Shown here: piece after piece, positions 1 through 6,228 of the stretch | Position numbering within the stretch: the stretch's first letter is position 1 | How the letters are laid out: each line of letters starts with the position of its first letter | Assembly: GCA_964354445.1 (NCBI GenBank) | Contig: CAYGZT010000017.1 | Coordinates: 1 to 10,375 of the forward strand | Length of the DNA stretch: 10,375 nt | Source of the DNA: CAYGZT01 sp964354445 | GTDB lineage: Bacteria > Patescibacteriota > Minisyncoccia > UBA6257 > JAGOQP01 | Direction of reading: 5' to 3' | Translations under genes and position numbers: made by a program | Notes under the pieces: model-generated | The model's input: only the letters and a program-made list of their open reading frames with translations | Database searches by the model: none | What the model was told of the DNA's origin: nothing

Positions 1-874
1 TAAAAAGAAAATCTTTCACGGGTGTCAGCGATGCAAACACGGATACCTGCGAGGTGCGCCCCATAAAGTCCTGCGGATGCTGGATAAAATAAATGCCCAG
101 CGGCGCAAACGCAACCAGCGCCGTTACGACAAACACCGTAAAGAGAGGCACGATTTGTTTTAAGGAAAGCATGCGCCACTTCCAGTACATAAAAACAATC
201 GCACAAATCACCAGCGGCGTGGCGCGATACGCCAGATAAGAATGCATGCCAAGACCGTACAAAAGACCACCCACGGCGGACAATAACAAAGCGCCAAATC
301 CGGTTTTGTAAGCGTTCGGCGGTTGAGTATCGGCGGCCGCGGGTGTTTCGCCATCTGAAACCGGACGTTTACGTGCAGCGCGGTTGAAAGACCTTGTCAG
401 AAAATAGACGGACCACGTCAGAAACGCCGGCGCCATAATCGCCCGAAAGCCGATACGCGAAAAATTCAGATGCCAGAAGCTTGTCGCCACGAAAAACGCA
501 GCGGCAAGCGCAATAAGCTCTCTGCGGGGATGACCGTTCAGCAACTCGCGCGTCGCCCAGTAGACGCCGATTACCGTTAGAATGCCGAACAGCACGCTTA
601 CCACCCGAAGCGCCCACGGTTCGTTGCCAAAAATCGCCACCGAAAGCGCCTGGATATTGATAAACAACCCCTCACGACCGTTGTTTTCGGGATAAAACAC
701 ACGAAAGTCGCCCGTCCGCAACGCCTCAAGAGCATTGTTCCCATTCATCGCCTCATCCGGATACAACCCCGGCGGCACGGTCGCCAAATTGTTGAGGCGA
801 AGGAAAGTTGCTATAATAACAACGACGACAAGCAGGAAAAGCGGAGAAGAAAGCAAACGCTGTAGTTTTTTCAT
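1..874 (-). CDS. GT-C/PMT-type membrane glycosyltransferase, N-terminal part
   Basis: The minus frame is open from the ATG at 874-872 to the window edge (291 codons seen, C-terminus missing). Residues 11-25 are a strongly hydrophobic first membrane segment. The following loop carries PPGLYPDEA with the Asp-Glu pair at residues 40-41. An acidic pair in the first extracytoplasmic loop is the catalytic signature of the GT-C fold (PMT/ArnT-like, glycosyltransferase 39 group), which moves sugars from polyprenyl-phosphate donors to protein or lipid acceptors outside the membrane. Further alternating hydrophobic segments follow, for example ALRVVSVLFGILTVIGVYWA and LIALAAAFFVATSFWHLNFS. The family is typically about 450-600 aa, so roughly half is present. 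The acceptor cannot be read from the sequence. The start codon touches the divergent ATG at 875. No SD precedes it; a weak promoter is possible at 897-925. Confidence 0.8.
   Translation of the reverse strand, partial: MKKLQRLLSSPLFLLVVVVIIATFLRLNNLATVPPGLYPDEAMNGNNALEALRTGDFRVFYPENNGREGLFINIQALSVAIFGNEPWALRVVSVLFGILTVIGVYWATRELLNGHPRRELIALAAAFFVATSFWHLNFSRIGFRAIMAPAFLTWSVYFLTRSFNRAARKRPVSDGETPAAADTQPPNAYKTGFGALLLSAVGGLLYGLGMHSYLAYRATPLVICAIVFMYWKWRMLSLKQIVPLFTVFVVTALVAFAPLGIYFIQHPQDFMGRTSQVSVFASLTPVKDFLF
789..817 (+). promoter_or_regulatory. Extended -10 promoter for the hypothetical-ATPase operon
   Basis: TTGTTG (789-794), a 17-base spacer and a perfect TATAAT (812-817) preceded by TGC form an extended -10 promoter. 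Transcription should start near 824, about 50 nt upstream of the ATG at 875. The promoter lies within the first membrane-segment codons of the divergent glycosyltransferase gene. Confidence 0.6.
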
Positions 875-1279
875 ATGAATCAGGACACCAACATCAATAC
901 TATCAACTACAAGGAACTTGCTCAAGCAGTTCAGGAGAAGCGGGAGCAGGCACCGGAACAGCGTGCACCCTCATCCGACAAGGAAGTCATTGTCACAATC
1001 CTCAAGGAGAAAACGCAGGCGATTCAACCCGCCGCTGTGGCGACCGCGTCAGATCAAACAACGCAGAAAACGGACTCTTCGTATCTTCCGCAGTACGGGG
1101 ATACGATGCGAGCAGAAGACAAAGCCATCGCACAGCAACTGGTTGAACTGACGTTTCAGAAAGGCATATCGCACGGCATCAACGTAGCGGCAAAGCACGG
1201 GCCGTTTGTCATCGATTTGTACCACGATATGCTCGCCGAGACGCTGGCCGAAGAACTTAAGAAGCGCAACTTGCTCTAG
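875..1279 (+). CDS. Conserved hypothetical protein upstream of the VirD4-like ATPase
   Basis: This 134-aa soluble protein has no signal peptide or membrane segment. The N-terminal ~80 residues are polar and Gln/Glu/Lys-rich and probably flexible. The C-terminal ~55 residues look folded and helical: acidic/basic alternation (DKAIAQQLVELTFQKGI), then HGPFVIDLYHDMLAETLAEELKK. I do not recognise a named family. It ends 10 bases before the ATG of the ATPase gene, so the two are almost certainly co-transcribed from the promoter at 789-817, and it may be an accessory or adaptor for that ATPase (inference from position only). No SD lies close to the ATG; the nearest purine-rich stretch is about 25 bases upstream. 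Confidence 0.8.
   Translation: MNQDTNINTINYKELAQAVQEKREQAPEQRAPSSDKEVIVTILKEKTQAIQPAAVATASDQTTQKTDSSYLPQYGDTMRAEDKAIAQQLVELTFQKGISHGINVAAKHGPFVIDLYHDMLAETLAEELKKRNLL
897..925 (-). promoter_or_regulatory. Possible promoter for the glycosyltransferase gene
   Basis: On the minus strand TTGAGC (925-920) and TAGTAT (902-897) are separated by 17 bases, each matching the sigma-70 consensus at 4 of 6 positions. The implied start is near 890, leaving a leader of about 16 nt. It lies inside the coding region of the divergent 134-aa gene. This is weak evidence from pattern only. Confidence 0.28.
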
Positions 1280-1289
1280 CGCCACACCA

Positions 1290-3665
1290 ATGGAAACTGC
1301 GCTCGTCTACAGCGCCATAGCAATCATCGGAACAGTGGGCGTCGGCCTCACCGTGTTTGGCCTACACGCATGGCGTAAGCAGAAGCTGCGCCTGATGCTG
1401 AACCGTAAATTGTTGCTCATACGCCTGCCGCAACAAACGGCTGCAGCCGATAAACCGACTGATTTCAAAAACGAAATCAATCTTTCGGAGCAGCTGCTGG
1501 GAATTCTTGCCTCGGGAAAACAATCAACGACGCTTGAGGCGGCAGTGCATCACGTAGGCGAAGAAATTCACTTCTACGTCGCCGTGCCGCAAGCCCAAGT
1601 CGCATCAGTCAGCAGACAGGTTGAGGGATTGTTCAAAGACGTTTCGATAACGGAGGCACACGAGTACAACATCTTCCAACCGGAGGGGTATCATACGGGA
1701 CTGTGGCTCTCTCAGGACAAACATTACGCACTGCCGCTACGCACGTACCTTGAGGCCGACGTTGATACGTTTTCTCCCATCGTCAGCGGCCTCTCAAAAA
1801 TCAACGAAGTAGGGGAGGGAGCCGCGCTCCAGGTGCTGATGCGGACAGCCGACCCGGCCCATAAAAAGCGCATCGTAGGCATCATCAACGGACTGAAGAA
1901 AGGCGAGCCGTTTGAAAAGATCGCATCCAGATTTTCACTTAACCTTGAAGACCTTGAGACAATTTTCACGAGCACCCAGTCACGCCAGGATGCAAAGAAA
2001 GAGAAAAAACCGTCGATTGTTGACGAAGAGACAATCAAAGCACTGGAGCATAAAATTGCAAAGCCGCTGGTTCAAGTCAACTACCGCGTACTAGTTTCCG
2101 CAGTCAGCTCGTTTCAGACCGACAGCATCATCCAAAGCATTACCAGCGCCTTTTCGCAGTTCGAAGCGCCGCTCCGAAACAAATTGAAGGTCGTTAAAGC
2201 AAAAAACTTCAAGAAACTGGCGTATCAATTTTCCTTCCGGGAGTTTGATGCGTCGCAGTCAATGATCCTCAACACCGAGGAGCTGGCGGGACTTTTTCAT
2301 CTGCCTTCATCGTCAACGCTTTCTCCGAAAATAAAGTGGCTGAAAGCGAAAGAGGCCGCACCTCCGCCCAATCTTTCGCCCCAAGGAACGCTCGTGGGCG
2401 AAAGCGTGTTTCGCGGTGAGATCAAGCCAGTGCGCCTTGCCGACGATGACCGCCGCCGCCATGTGTACATCGTCGGGCAGACCGGCGTAGGAAAAACCAC
2501 GCTGATGGAGAACATGGTCTGCCGCGACATTGAGGCGGGTAAAGGCGTGGCGGTGCTTGACCCGCACGGCGACTTTGTGGAAGCCGTTCTGGGACTGGTG
2601 CCGCCTCAGCGACAAGACGATGTCATTGTGTTCGATCCCGGATTTATCCAGCGCCCCATCGGACTCAACATGCTCGAGTACGACTTCAACCGACCGGAGG
2701 AAAAGACGTTTATCGTCAACGAGATTCAGAGTATTTTCAATCGCTTGTTCCTTGCCGAGACAATGGGGCCGATGTTTGAGCAGTACATGCGAAATGCACT
2801 CCTGCTTCTGATGGAAGACGCGCGCGCCGAGGCGGCGACGCTGATTGAGGTCCCACGGATTTTCACCGATGAAGAGTTTCGCAAAAAGAAACTTGCACGG
2901 ATTAAAAATCCCGTTGTAATCGATTTCTGGACCAAAGAAGCAGTCAAGGTGGGAGGCGAGGCATCGCTTGCCAACATGGCTCCCTACATCACCTCCAAGT
3001 TCAACAATTTCATCGCCAACGACTACATGCGTCCCATCATCGGGCAGCCGAAGTCCGCGTTTAATTTCCGCCAGATTATGGACAAGGGGAAAATCCTTCT
3101 GGTGAATCTCTCCAAGGGACGCATCGGAGACATCAACGCCGATCTGCTGGGGATGATCTTTACGGGCAAATTCCTGATGGCGGCGCTGTCGCGAACCGAC
3201 ATGCCGCAGGAGAAGCGCCGTGATTTCAATCTCTACATCGACGAGTTTCAAAACTTCACCACCGACTCCATCTCGACGATTCTTTCCGAGGCGCGAAAGT
3301 ACCGCCTCAATCTCACCATCGCTCATCAGTTTATCGCACAGCTGACCGAGAAAATCCGTGACGCGGTGTTCGGAAACGTCGGTTCAATTATCGCGTTCAG
3401 AGTCGGCCCTCAGGACGCCGAATTCCTGGTCAAGCAGTTCGAGCCGGTGTTCGGGACAGGCGATCTTGTCAACATCGATAACTTCAACGCATACGTAAAA
3501 ATCCTCATCAACAACACCACAACCAGACCCTTCAATATCCGCATCCTGCCGCATCCGACTCCCAGCCAGACCCGCATCCAGGAGCTCAAGGAAAAATCGT
3601 TTGCAGCGCACGGCAAAGACCGCGCAGTGGTGGAACAGGATATTCTGCTGCGGCTGAGGATGTAG
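1290..3665 (+). CDS. VirD4/TraD-type membrane-anchored DNA-transport ATPase
   Basis: I chose the ATG at 1290 (791 aa). The frame opens further upstream, but that part overlaps the preceding gene out of frame and reads as non-protein, whereas METALVYSAIAIIG starts a clear membrane anchor (about residues 5-26). Residues ~70-350 form a mixed alpha/beta region. The C-terminal RecA-like motor has Walker A GQTGVGKT at 396-403, DPHGDF shortly after, Walker B LYIDE at 648-652 and an AHQF motif at 678-681, the pattern of the VirD4/TraD/HerA superfamily (type IV secretion coupling proteins). Such motors pump DNA or drive pilus-linked transport at the inner membrane. No relaxase or other type IV secretion gene lies in the window, so a conjugation role is not shown. 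Related anchored ATPases are, to my knowledge, common in CPR chromosomes. No SD is seen; it follows the 134-aa gene by 10 bases. Confidence 0.88.
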   Translation: METALVYSAIAIIGTVGVGLTVFGLHAWRKQKLRLMLNRKLLLIRLPQQTAAADKPTDFKNEINLSEQLLGILASGKQSTTLEAAVHHVGEEIHFYVAVPQAQVASVSRQVEGLFKDVSITEAHEYNIFQPEGYHTGLWLSQDKHYALPLRTYLEADVDTFSPIVSGLSKINEVGEGAALQVLMRTADPAHKKRIVGIINGLKKGEPFEKIASRFSLNLEDLETIFTSTQSRQDAKKEKKPSIVDEETIKALEHKIAKPLVQVNYRVLVSAVSSFQTDSIIQSITSAFSQFEAPLRNKLKVVKAKNFKKLAYQFSFREFDASQSMILNTEELAGLFHLPSSSTLSPKIKWLKAKEAAPPPNLSPQGTLVGESVFRGEIKPVRLADDDRRRHVYIVGQTGVGKTTLMENMVCRDIEAGKGVAVLDPHGDFVEAVLGLVPPQRQDDVIVFDPGFIQRPIGLNMLEYDFNRPEEKTFIVNEIQSIFNRLFLAETMGPMFEQYMRNALLLLMEDARAEAATLIEVPRIFTDEEFRKKKLARIKNPVVIDFWTKEAVKVGGEASLANMAPYITSKFNNFIANDYMRPIIGQPKSAFNFRQIMDKGKILLVNLSKGRIGDINADLLGMIFTGKFLMAALSRTDMPQEKRRDFNLYIDEFQNFTTDSISTILSEARKYRLNLTIAHQFIAQLTEKIRDAVFGNVGSIIAFRVGPQDAEFLVKQFEPVFGTGDLVNIDNFNAYVKILINNTTTRPFNIRILPHPTPSQTRIQELKEKSFAAHGKDRAVVEQDILLRLRM

Positions 3666-3717
3666 AAAACGTCTGAGCCGAAGGTGGGACTCGAACCCAC
3701 GACCCACGCTTTATTCA

Positions 3718-3730
3718 CCCCGTCACTTAT
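3718..3730. repeat. Left arm of inverted repeat flanking tRNA-Thr
   Basis: CCCCGTCACTTAT is the exact reverse complement of 3814-3826. Adding the neighbouring four bases gives 16 matches of 17 (3714-3730 with 3814-3830). In RNA from the minus strand this forms a 13-bp perfect stem, continued by C-G, T-A and a G-U pair into the anticodon stem of the outer tRNA copy. Confidence 0.9.
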
Positions 3731-3737
3731 TTTAATG

Positions 3738-3809
3738 AGCCGAAGGGGAGATTCGAACTCCCGACCCACGCTTTACGAAAGCGTTGCTCTACCGCTGAGC
3801 TACTTCGGC
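3738..3809 (-). tRNA. tRNA-Thr (anticodon CGT)
   Basis: A full cloverleaf is read on the minus strand: acceptor GCCGAAG/CTTCGGC (7 bp), D stem GCTC/GAGC with loop AGCGGTA, anticodon stem ACGCT/AGCGT with loop TTCGTAA giving CGT, variable loop GGGTC, and T stem GGGAG/CTCCC with loop TTCGAAT. No CCA is encoded: T, C, A, T follow the acceptor stem. It is flanked on both sides by an inverted repeat (3718-3730, 3814-3826) and lies inside the interrupted tRNA-Thr copy. It reads ACG codons. Confidence 0.95.
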
Positions 3810-3813
3810 ACTT

Positions 3814-3826
3814 ATAAGTGACGGGG
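3814..3826. repeat. Right arm of inverted repeat flanking tRNA-Thr
   Basis: ATAAGTGACGGGG pairs perfectly with 3718-3730. Only four bases separate this arm from the 5' end of the inner tRNA, and seven separate the left arm from its discriminator base, so the repeat tightly brackets the tRNA. Confidence 0.9.
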
Positions 3827-3839
3827 CGAAAGCGATTGC

Positions 3840-3872
3840 CCCTCCTTCGCCCTTCGGGCTACGGCGGGCAGG
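3840..3872. repeat. 33-nt GC-rich hairpin insertion in the outer tRNA D arm
   Basis: The insert has a core hairpin GCCCTTCGGGC and imperfectly complementary outer arms (CCTCC and GGCGGG). Removing exactly these 33 bases restores GGTAGAGCAA, the same D-arm/anticodon junction as in the intact neighbouring tRNA, which fixes the insertion edges. From memory, similar GC-rich hairpin units recur in CPR genomes; this window holds only one copy, so its repeat status is inferred. Confidence 0.55.
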
Positions 3873-3909
3873 TCTACCGTCAAGCTACTTCGGCAGTTTC
3901 ATAAAAGCA

Positions 3910-3938
3910 ACTGTAGCACGCGCCCCGCGTGAAATAAA
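3910..3938 (-). promoter_or_regulatory. Possible promoter for the tRNA-Thr unit
   Basis: On the minus strand TTTATT (3938-3933), a 17-base spacer and TACAGT (3915-3910) preceded by TGC resemble the extended -10 promoters seen elsewhere in this window. The start would be near 3903, about 9 nt before the 5' end of the outer tRNA copy at 3894. The -35 match is poor. Confidence 0.3.
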
Positions 3939-3943
3939 GAGTT

Positions 3944-3972
3944 TTGCAATGCGCTCACATTTATGGTATAGT
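3944..3972 (+). promoter_or_regulatory. Extended -10 promoter upstream of the 122-aa gene and prfB
   Basis: TTGCAA (3944-3949), a 17-base spacer and TATAGT (3967-3972) preceded by TGG. Transcription would start near 3979, about 19 nt before the ATG at 3998. The promoter covers an upstream in-frame ATG at 3944, which argues against that ATG as the start of the following gene. Confidence 0.55.
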
Positions 3973-3997
3973 ACAAAATATCAATAACAAACACTAT

Positions 3998-4366
3998 ATG
4001 GGTATATTCAAGTGGTTTGGGGAAACACCGGAAAAAAGGCAAGAAACAATTCAAAACACGCCGCAGGAACAGAAAGAAAAAGAGAGCGAACCGGGTAGGT
4101 TCGACAATATCCAGAACTTCGATGAGTTGTACACCGCGCTCCGCGAAGCGGGGAGCGTCACCGATTCAAGCGGACGTACAAAAGATGCGGAATGGCTGAT
4201 CAAATTCATCGAGGAACACCGCAATCTAAGTAAAGAAGTCAGAGAATCTTTGCTCAAAGACGACTACATGTTCGAGCAGACTCTCCGACCATTAACCAGA
4301 AATGGAGACCTGCGTCCCACGGTGGAAAAACTGTTCCGAAAGGAATGGACGGCAGAAAAGGAGTAA
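3998..4366 (+). CDS. Hypothetical protein upstream of prfB
   Basis: A 122-aa protein starting MGIFKWFGETPEK. I chose the ATG at 3998 rather than the in-frame ATG at 3944 because the latter lies in the promoter's -35 box. Residues ~10-32 are Gln/Glu/Lys-rich and probably disordered. From about residue 36 it looks like a compact helical domain (NFDELYTALREAG, DAEWLIKFIEEHR, LFRKEWTAEKE). There is no membrane segment, signal peptide or recognisable catalytic motif, and I cannot name a family. It ends 15 bases before the prfB ATG and is probably co-transcribed with it. No SD is near the start. Confidence 0.7.
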   Translation: MGIFKWFGETPEKRQETIQNTPQEQKEKESEPGRFDNIQNFDELYTALREAGSVTDSSGRTKDAEWLIKFIEEHRNLSKEVRESLLKDDYMFEQTLRPLTRNGDLRPTVEKLFRKEWTAEKE

Positions 4367-4381
4367 ACAGCGCGGTGCACC

Positions 4382-5471
4382 ATGCTTCACAAAGAATACG
4401 AACTGCGATATAAGGATCTTTCGGTCCGCCTCCGCCAGCTAGGAGGCTGGCTTTGACGTATACACAAAGAAAAATCGCATCAAGGAAATCGAATATCTGA
4501 TGCAGCAGCCCGACGCGTGGAACAGGCGCGCGGCGATGGAACCGCTCATCAAAGAATTGGGCGAATTGCAGGCGCTGACAGAAGCATACGAAAAAGCGTC
4601 CGCGCAGGTTACGGAAATGGAAAAGGAGCCTGACCGGATTGACGAAAAAACGCTGGGGCAGACGGAAAAAATAATTCGCGAACTGGAAATCAAGCGCTTA
4701 TTCGGTGGAACGTGGGATAAAAACGACGCTATCGTTTCCATCCACGCGGGCGCCGGGGGACAGGATGCCGCCGATTGGGTGCACATGCTGTATCTGATGT
4801 ACAAAGCGTATGCCGACAAGAACAAGTGGAAGACAACCGTCATCGATTCCACCGAAGAATCGCAGGAAGCGCGCACGGGACGCGTTCCGCTCAAAAACAT
4901 CACATTCGAGGTCAAGGGGAGTTATGCGTTCGGATATCTGAAAAAAGAAAGCGGCGTGCATCGTTTGGTGCGCGTTTCTCCGTTTTCGGCACAGAGCTTG
5001 CGTCATACGTCGTTTGCGCTGGTGGAAGTAATGCCGGTAATTCAGGAGCACACGCTGCAGATCAAGGACGAGGATCTGAAGGTGGAATTCTTCCGCTCCT
5101 CGGGCCCCGGCGGCCAGAACGTCAACAAAGTCGAAACGGCGGTGCGCATCGTTCACATTCCCACCGGCACCGTAACCGCATCGCAGGTAGAGCGCTCACA
5201 ATCCCAGAATCGCGCCCGCGCAATGGCAATCCTTGAAGCGAAGCTCATCCAGCTGATGGAAAAAGAGCGCGTCCAGGAGCTCGATAAGCTCCGCACCAAA
5301 ACCAAGCCGGAGTGGGGGAGTCAGATCCGCTCGTACGTCTTAAATCCCTACAAACTGGTCAAGGACCATCGCACCGACTACGAAACCACACAAGTGGACG
5401 GGGTGCTTCAAAAAGGAGACCTGGACGGGTTTATAGAAACAGAACTGACCCAGGAAACGAAAAAACCGTAA
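4382..5471 (+). CDS. prfB: Peptide chain release factor 2, with programmed +1 frameshift
   Basis: RF2 recognises UAA and UGA stop codons and releases the finished peptide. The first 24 codons (4382-4453) run into TGA at 4454-4456. A +1 shift at CTT-TGA-C resumes at GAC 4455 and gives a 362-aa protein, close to the 365 aa of E. coli RF2. The shift site shows the expected parts: an internal SD AGGAGG (4441-4446), then CTTTGAC. The joined sequence LGGWL-D-VYTKK parallels LRGYLDYDAKK in E. coli. Codon-recognition motif SPF is at 199-201 and the catalytic GGQ at 243-245 (GPGGQNVNK). Low RF2 favours frameshifting, so the gene self-regulates. It lies directly upstream of ftsE-ftsX, a gene order common in bacteria. 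Annotation as one frame from 4500 would lose about 39 residues. Confidence 0.96.
4441..4457 (+). promoter_or_regulatory. prfB programmed +1 frameshift site
   Basis: AGGAGG (4441-4446), four bases, then CTT TGA C (4451-4457). The internal SD pairs with 16S rRNA while peptidyl-tRNA on CTT slips to TTT. The SD-to-CTT gap is four bases here; the E. coli site has three. Confidence 0.92.
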
Positions 5472-5489
5472 GGCCAAAGCGTTGATTTT

Positions 5490-5518
5490 TGGACATTAGG
5501 TGCTCCGTATAGTATACT
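5490..5518 (+). promoter_or_regulatory. Promoter for ftsEX-truB with a very short leader
   Basis: TGGACA (5490-5495), a 17-base spacer and TATACT (5513-5518). Transcription should begin about seven bases downstream (near 5525), only some 3 nt before the ftsE ATG at 5528, so the mRNA would be leaderless or nearly so. An overlapping TATAGT at 5508-5513 is an alternative -10. Confidence 0.55.
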
Positions 5519-5527
5519 TACGCCGGT

Positions 5528-6220
5528 ATGATCATTTTTCAGGGTGTTTGCAAAGAATATCACGGCAACGCCCATAAATCCGTCGCGCTGGACAACGTCA
5601 GCTTCAAGATAAATCCCAAAGAATTCGTCTCGCTGGTCGGAAAATCGGGAGCCGGTAAGTCAACCGTCGTCAAACTCCTCATTGGAGAGGAAAAACCCAG
5701 TAAGGGACGCATTATTTTCGGCTCCTACGACGTCACGCGCCTTAAAAACAACGAGCTGTACCGCATGCGCCGTCATATCGGCACCGTCTTTCAGGACTTC
5801 AAACTCCTTCCCGACAAAAACGCCTTTGAAAACATCTCGTTTGCACTCGAAGTGTCGGGACGCCCGCAGCGGGAAATCGAAACACTGGTCCCCAAAGTGC
5901 TGGACATGGTGGGATTGAGCGAAAAAGGACAGAATTTCCCGCGCGAACTCTCGGGCGGCGAGAAGCAGCGGGTTGCCATTGCCCGCGCGATGATCAACAA
6001 CCCGGACGTGGTTATTGCCGACGAGCCGACGGGAAATCTTGACCCCATTAACGCAGCCGAAATCATCAAACTGCTCTGCAAAATCAACGAACTGGGAACA
6101 ACCGTGATTCTTGCAACGCACAATAAAGAAGTTATCAACCAACTTAACCGCCGCGTCATCAGTTTGGAAGAAGGCAGAGTTATCAGAGACGAAGAGGAGG
6201 GAAGATATCTTCTGTTATAA
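5528..6220 (+). CDS. ftsE: Cell division ABC transporter ATP-binding protein FtsE
   Basis: FtsE is the cytoplasmic ATPase of the FtsEX complex, which couples ATP hydrolysis to activation of peptidoglycan hydrolases at the division site. The 230-aa protein has every ABC motif: Walker A GKSGAGKST (38-46), Q-loop Gln89 (VFQDFKLLP, the FtsE-type form), signature LSGGE (141-145), Walker B VVIADE (161-166), D-loop NLD (170-172) and switch His198. The length matches the family (about 220-230 aa). ftsX follows after 8 bases. No SD precedes the ATG, and the likely promoter places the transcript start almost at the start codon. Confidence 0.96.
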   Translation: MIIFQGVCKEYHGNAHKSVALDNVSFKINPKEFVSLVGKSGAGKSTVVKLLIGEEKPSKGRIIFGSYDVTRLKNNELYRMRRHIGTVFQDFKLLPDKNAFENISFALEVSGRPQREIETLVPKVLDMVGLSEKGQNFPRELSGGEKQRVAIARAMINNPDVVIADEPTGNLDPINAAEIIKLLCKINELGTTVILATHNKEVINQLNRRVISLEEGRVIRDEEEGRYLLL

Positions 6221-6228
6221 ATTTTCTT

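Larger units (their letters stand above)
3676..3894 (-). pseudogene. Interrupted tRNA-Thr with a complete tRNA-Thr nested in its anticodon loop
   Basis: Read on the minus strand, 3894-3873 gives acceptor GCCGAAG and the start of a D arm. Positions 3872-3840 are a 33-nt GC-rich insertion. Then 3839-3827 (GCAATCGCTTTCG) completes the D arm and enters the anticodon stem-loop. After a 109-nt interruption (3826-3718), 3717-3676 gives the other side of the anticodon stem (AAAGCGT), the variable loop, a perfect T arm (GTGGG/CCCAC) and acceptor CTTCGGC. With both insertions removed the pieces form a cloverleaf: 7-bp acceptor, D stem GCTT/GAGC, 5-bp T stem. The break falls between anticodon bases CG and T. 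Four extra bases (GAAT) remain in the loop and one T in the stem, so the copy is probably dead, although its two halves neither overlap nor lack any part. Confidence 0.72.

Noticed and set aside
2313..3326. 337-codon minus-strand open frame opposite the ATPase gene
   Set aside because: It is the antisense shadow of the Walker A-Walker B region. Its product is His/Arg-rich without motifs, and the plus strand has clear family motifs.
3384..3769. Minus-strand frames beginning MGRGFESHLRL and MGREFESPLRL
   Set aside because: These are translations through the tRNA-Thr T arms; they do not encode proteins.
3718..3826. Group I or archaeal-type intron in tRNA-Thr
   Set aside because: The interruption is only 109 nt and is mostly an intact tRNA. 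It lacks group I core elements, and a bulge-helix-bulge site is not expected in bacteria.
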